8,012 bases of DNA. Origin: an uncultured Clostridia bacterium. GTDB taxonomy: Bacteria > Bacillota > Clostridia > Oscillospirales > Acutalibacteraceae. The position numbers and the translations under genes were made by a program. A model generated the notes under the pieces. It searched no databases. It was not told the DNA's origin and saw only the letters and a list, made by a program, of their open reading frames with translations. Shown here piece after piece: positions 5,934 through 8,012 of the stretch. Positions within the stretch are counted from its first letter, which is position 1. The number at the start of each line of letters is the position of its first letter. The stretch spans positions 1 to 8,012 of the forward strand of contig CAMFPJ010000065.1 of assembly GCA_945971755.1 (NCBI GenBank), read 5' to 3'.

Positions 5934-7136
5934 TTAAGAACCGATTGATGTAGATGATGTGAGCATCGGAACATAAAGTGCAATAAGCATACCGCCGACG
6001 ACAATACCAACGAAAACGAGCGCCAACGGCTCAATCATTGCTCTAAGGTTACGGGACGTAATCTCAACGTCTTCTTCAAAGAATTCAGCAACCTTGTCAA
6101 GCATTTCCGGAAGTGAACCGGACTCTTCACCGATGGCAACCATACCTGTAACCATTGGCGGGAAGTAACCGCTCTTTTCCAGAGCCTCCGACATACTCTT
6201 ACCTTCTTCAATATCTTCAATCGCATCAAATACTGCATCTTTAATTTTGTCTGCACCTGAGGTAGGACCTGCACTCTTCATTGCGTCAACTGCGGTAACA
6301 CCGCCGGCAAGAAGCGTTGCAAGAGTACGGCAGAAACGTGCAACTACCATTTTTGTGATAAATCCGCCGAAAAGCGGCATTGTAAGCTTTGTGTTTTCCC
6401 AAATTCTGTGTGCTATGGGAGTCTTTGTAAAACCTATTATACCGCCCACAATCAGAACCGCCGGAATAATCCATTTGAAAGGTTCCGAACGCATACTGTC
6501 CGAAACACCGAAGATAAATTTCGAAAGTCCGTTAAGTTCAACACTTGAGTTCATCATGTTCTTGAAAATCGGAACCATGAAAACAAGCATCGCAATAAGA
6601 ATTACGATAGCCATAATACCAACCGTTCGGGGATATGAATAAGCTGATTTAATATTTTTTTGAAGGTTTTTCTCTTTTTGAAGCTGATCTGCAAGAGAAC
6701 GAAGAGCCTGTTCCATAATACCGCCTGTTTCACCGGCAGCAACCATGGCAACAAAAAGTTCAGAGAAAACCTTTGGATATTTTGCAAAAGCCTGTGACAT
6801 CGGGGTACCGCCCTCAATGTCTTGAGCAATCGTTTCAATAACATCGGCAAATCTTGGATTTTCAGTCTGCCTTGAAAGGGTCATAAGTGCTCTTGTAATC
6901 GGAACACCTGCCGAAAGCATAGCTGCAAGCTGTTTACAAAAAACTGCAACTTCGGTTGTGGTAACCTTTTTACCGCCCTTCTTTTTCTTTTCTTTGGCCT
7001 TTTTTTCCGTCATACTCATGACGATAACTCCGGCTTCACGGAGTTTTTCCATGGCGAGCGATGTATTATCGGCTACAACTTCGCCGTGAACGGGCTGGCC
7101 TGCTTTGTTAAGGCCGTCATATGTAAAAGCTGCCAA
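5934..7136 (-). CDS. pilC: Type IV pilus inner-membrane platform protein PilC (TTG start)
   Basis: Polytopic membrane platform on which PilB and PilT act; GspF/PilC family. The 400 residues match the usual 400-410. The N-terminus (AAFTYDGLNKAGQPVHGEV) is the conserved F-x-Y-x-G/A start. A Lys-rich linker (44-57) precedes two T2SSF repeats, about 64-187 and 265-388. Each carries its signature: MVAAGETGGIMEQAL (131-145) and MVAIGEESGSLPEML (332-346). Hydrophobic membrane segments lie near 171-191, 222-238 and 371-391. The start codon is TTG at 7136: an in-frame TAA lies a short way upstream, no ATG intervenes, and a GGGGG-centred ribosome site is eight bases before it. It lies 41 bases after pilT and 40 before pilM, as in many pilT-pilC pairs. 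Identity is very secure. Confidence 0.97.
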   Translation of the reverse strand: MAAFTYDGLNKAGQPVHGEVVADNTSLAMEKLREAGVIVMSMTEKKAKEKKKKGGKKVTTTEVAVFCKQLAAMLSAGVPITRALMTLSRQTENPRFADVIETIAQDIEGGTPMSQAFAKYPKVFSELFVAMVAAGETGGIMEQALRSLADQLQKEKNLQKNIKSAYSYPRTVGIMAIVILIAMLVFMVPIFKNMMNSSVELNGLSKFIFGVSDSMRSEPFKWIIPAVLIVGGIIGFTKTPIAHRIWENTKLTMPLFGGFITKMVVARFCRTLATLLAGGVTAVDAMKSAGPTSGADKIKDAVFDAIEDIEEGKSMSEALEKSGYFPPMVTGMVAIGEESGSLPEMLDKVAEFFEEDVEITSRNLRAMIEPLALVFVGIVVGGMLIALYVPMLTSSTSIGS

Positions 7137-7144
7137 AGACGTTT

Positions 7145-7149
7145 CCCCC
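7145..7149 (-). promoter_or_regulatory. Shine-Dalgarno site for the TTG start of pilC
   Basis: AAGGGGGA on the minus strand, with its five-G core eight bases before the TTG at 7136. Together with the upstream in-frame TAA it supports TTG as the true start codon. Confidence 0.7.
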
Positions 7150-7177
7150 TTTATATGTGAAAGTTAAATGTTTCGAA

Positions 7178-8012
7178 TCAGTAACCCATTGTTGCCATCA
7201 GGCGCATTGTTTCCTTTTGGTCAACGCAAAATTCCATAACCGATTCTTTAGAAATCTTCTGCTGTTTAAGAAGATTCAAAAGTGCCTGGTCCATTGTCTG
7301 CATACCCTGAAGAGTGCCTGTCTGCATTGTAGCGTAAAGCTGATGCTCCTTCTCTTCACGGATAAGGTTTTTGATAGCAGGAGTGTCTATCATATATTCA
7401 ACGGCAGCAACACGGCCGCGGCCGTTAATTGTGGGAATAAGCTGCTGTGAAATAACTGCTTTAAGTGAGTTTGCAAGCTGTGAACGAATCTGACCCTTTT
7501 GCTCCGCAGGGAAAGTATCAACAATACGTGAAATTGTAAGGGGTGCGGTCTGCGTGTGAAGTGTTGAGAAAACAAGGTGTCCTGTTTCTGCCGCAGTAAC
7601 CGCAACCTGAATACTTTCAGGGTCACGCATTTCACCAATCATAATTGTGTCCGGGTCATGACGAAGAACCGTTTTAAGAGCATTTGCAAAGCTCCTTGTG
7701 TCAGTACCGATTTCACGCTGACGGACAGTTGATTTTTTATGAACGTGAAGGAACTCAATTGGGTCCTCAACCGTTACAATGTTTGTTTCATAGTGCTCGT
7801 TTATGTAGTTAATCATTGCGGCAAGAGTAGTTGACTTACCTGAACCTGTCGGGCCGGTGACGAGTACAAGGCCACGGGGAAGATTGCAAAGGCGTTTAAC
7901 GTCATTGGGAAGGCCCAATTTATCAAGTTCGGGAATTGAGAAGGGAATTGCTCTGAAAACAGCGGCAATTGTGCCTCTTTGTACAATAACATTGCCACGG
8001 AAACGTGCACAG
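7178..8012 (-). CDS. pilT: Type IV pilus retraction ATPase PilT, partial (N-terminus off the right edge)
   Basis: Hexameric ATPase that depolymerises the pilus to give retraction and twitching. The frame stays open to the right edge, so the TTG at 7918 is internal and not the start; 277 residues are visible and roughly 75-85 N-terminal residues of the PAS-like domain are missing. Counting from the first visible residue: ARFRGNVIVQRGTIAAVFR (2-20), typical PilT; Walker A GPTGSGKST (53-61); Asp box TVEDPIEF; the PilT motif with HVHKKSTVRQREIGTDT; Walker B DPDTIMIGEMRD; His box FSTLHTQTA; and AIKNLIRE, the C-terminal signature (AIRNLIRE) needed for retraction in studied PilTs, with one Arg-to-Lys change. 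There is no tetracysteine or MshEN, which separates it from PilB. It ends TGA, 41 bases before pilC. Very secure. Confidence 0.97.
   Translation of the reverse strand, partial: CARFRGNVIVQRGTIAAVFRAIPFSIPELDKLGLPNDVKRLCNLPRGLVLVTGPTGSGKSTTLAAMINYINEHYETNIVTVEDPIEFLHVHKKSTVRQREIGTDTRSFANALKTVLRHDPDTIMIGEMRDPESIQVAVTAAETGHLVFSTLHTQTAPLTISRIVDTFPAEQKGQIRSQLANSLKAVISQQLIPTINGRGRVAAVEYMIDTPAIKNLIREEKEHQLYATMQTGTLQGMQTMDQALLNLLKQQKISKESVMEFCVDQKETMRLMATMGY

Noticed and set aside
6247..6642. Plus-strand open frame of 131 codons opposite pilC
   Set aside because: Antisense to conserved PilC sequence, with no family resemblance; a codon-use shadow.
7157..7450. Plus-strand open frame opposite the end of pilT
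   Set aside because: Overlaps conserved PilT codons on the other strand; His/Cys/Phe-rich product without recognisable features.
7178..7918. PilT starting at the TTG at 7918
   Set aside because: The reading frame continues to the right edge with typical PilT sequence (RFRGNVIVQRGT...), so the gene is truncated by the window, not short.
1..8012. CRISPR, tRNA/rRNA, insertion sequence, or a wholly novel system
   Set aside because: No spaced direct repeats, cloverleaf, transposase or terminal inverted repeats were seen on either strand; coding sequence of one T4P operon fills the window.

Overview
The window is one continuous minus-strand operon for a type IV pilus (T4P) machine. No plus-strand gene is supported, and no gene-free stretch exceeds about 60 bases. 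In transcription order (right to left) it reads: pilT, retraction ATPase, whose first roughly 75-85 residues lie off the right edge; pilC, inner-membrane platform, with a TTG start; pilM, actin-like cytoplasmic ring protein; pilN; pilO; pilB, assembly ATPase; and a long PilX-N-type minor-pilin-like gene, which is still open after 599 codons at the left edge.

The organism is probably a Gram-positive member of the Clostridia, likely Oscillospiraceae/Ruminococcaceae-like. Four observations support this: strong AGGAGG-type Shine-Dalgarno sites before most genes; pilB where Gram-negative clusters carry pilP and pilQ (no outer-membrane secretin parts are seen here); moderate GC (about 40-45% by eye); and a Thr/Glu/Pro-rich tail on PilN of a type common in exported Ruminococcus-group proteins. 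The taxonomic call is inference.

Right part (5934-8012): pilT and pilC, 41 bases apart. Middle (3584-5893): pilM-pilN-pilO, very tightly packed. pilM and pilN are separated by 2 bases, and pilN and pilO overlap by 8 bases in ATGAATAA, so translational coupling is likely. Left part (1-3544): pilB after a 39-base gap with a weak ribosome site, then the PilX-like gene 59 bases further on with a strong one. No internal terminator or promoter is convincing, so co-transcription is the simplest reading.

How the parts should work together, from family knowledge: PilB and PilT drive extension and retraction through PilC; PilM in the cytoplasm binds the N-terminal LLP segment of PilN; PilN and PilO form the coiled-coil alignment bridge across the membrane; the PilX-like protein would enter the pilus or its tip. 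The major pilin and prepilin peptidase are not in the window.

The most unusual points are degenerate nucleotide-site motifs in PilM, an about 50-residue Thr-rich extracellular tail on PilN, an MshEN domain in PilB that lacks the arginine in both repeats, and the very large uncharacterised minor-pilin-like protein. I do not see a wholly new system. This is a recognisable T4P operon with divergent components.
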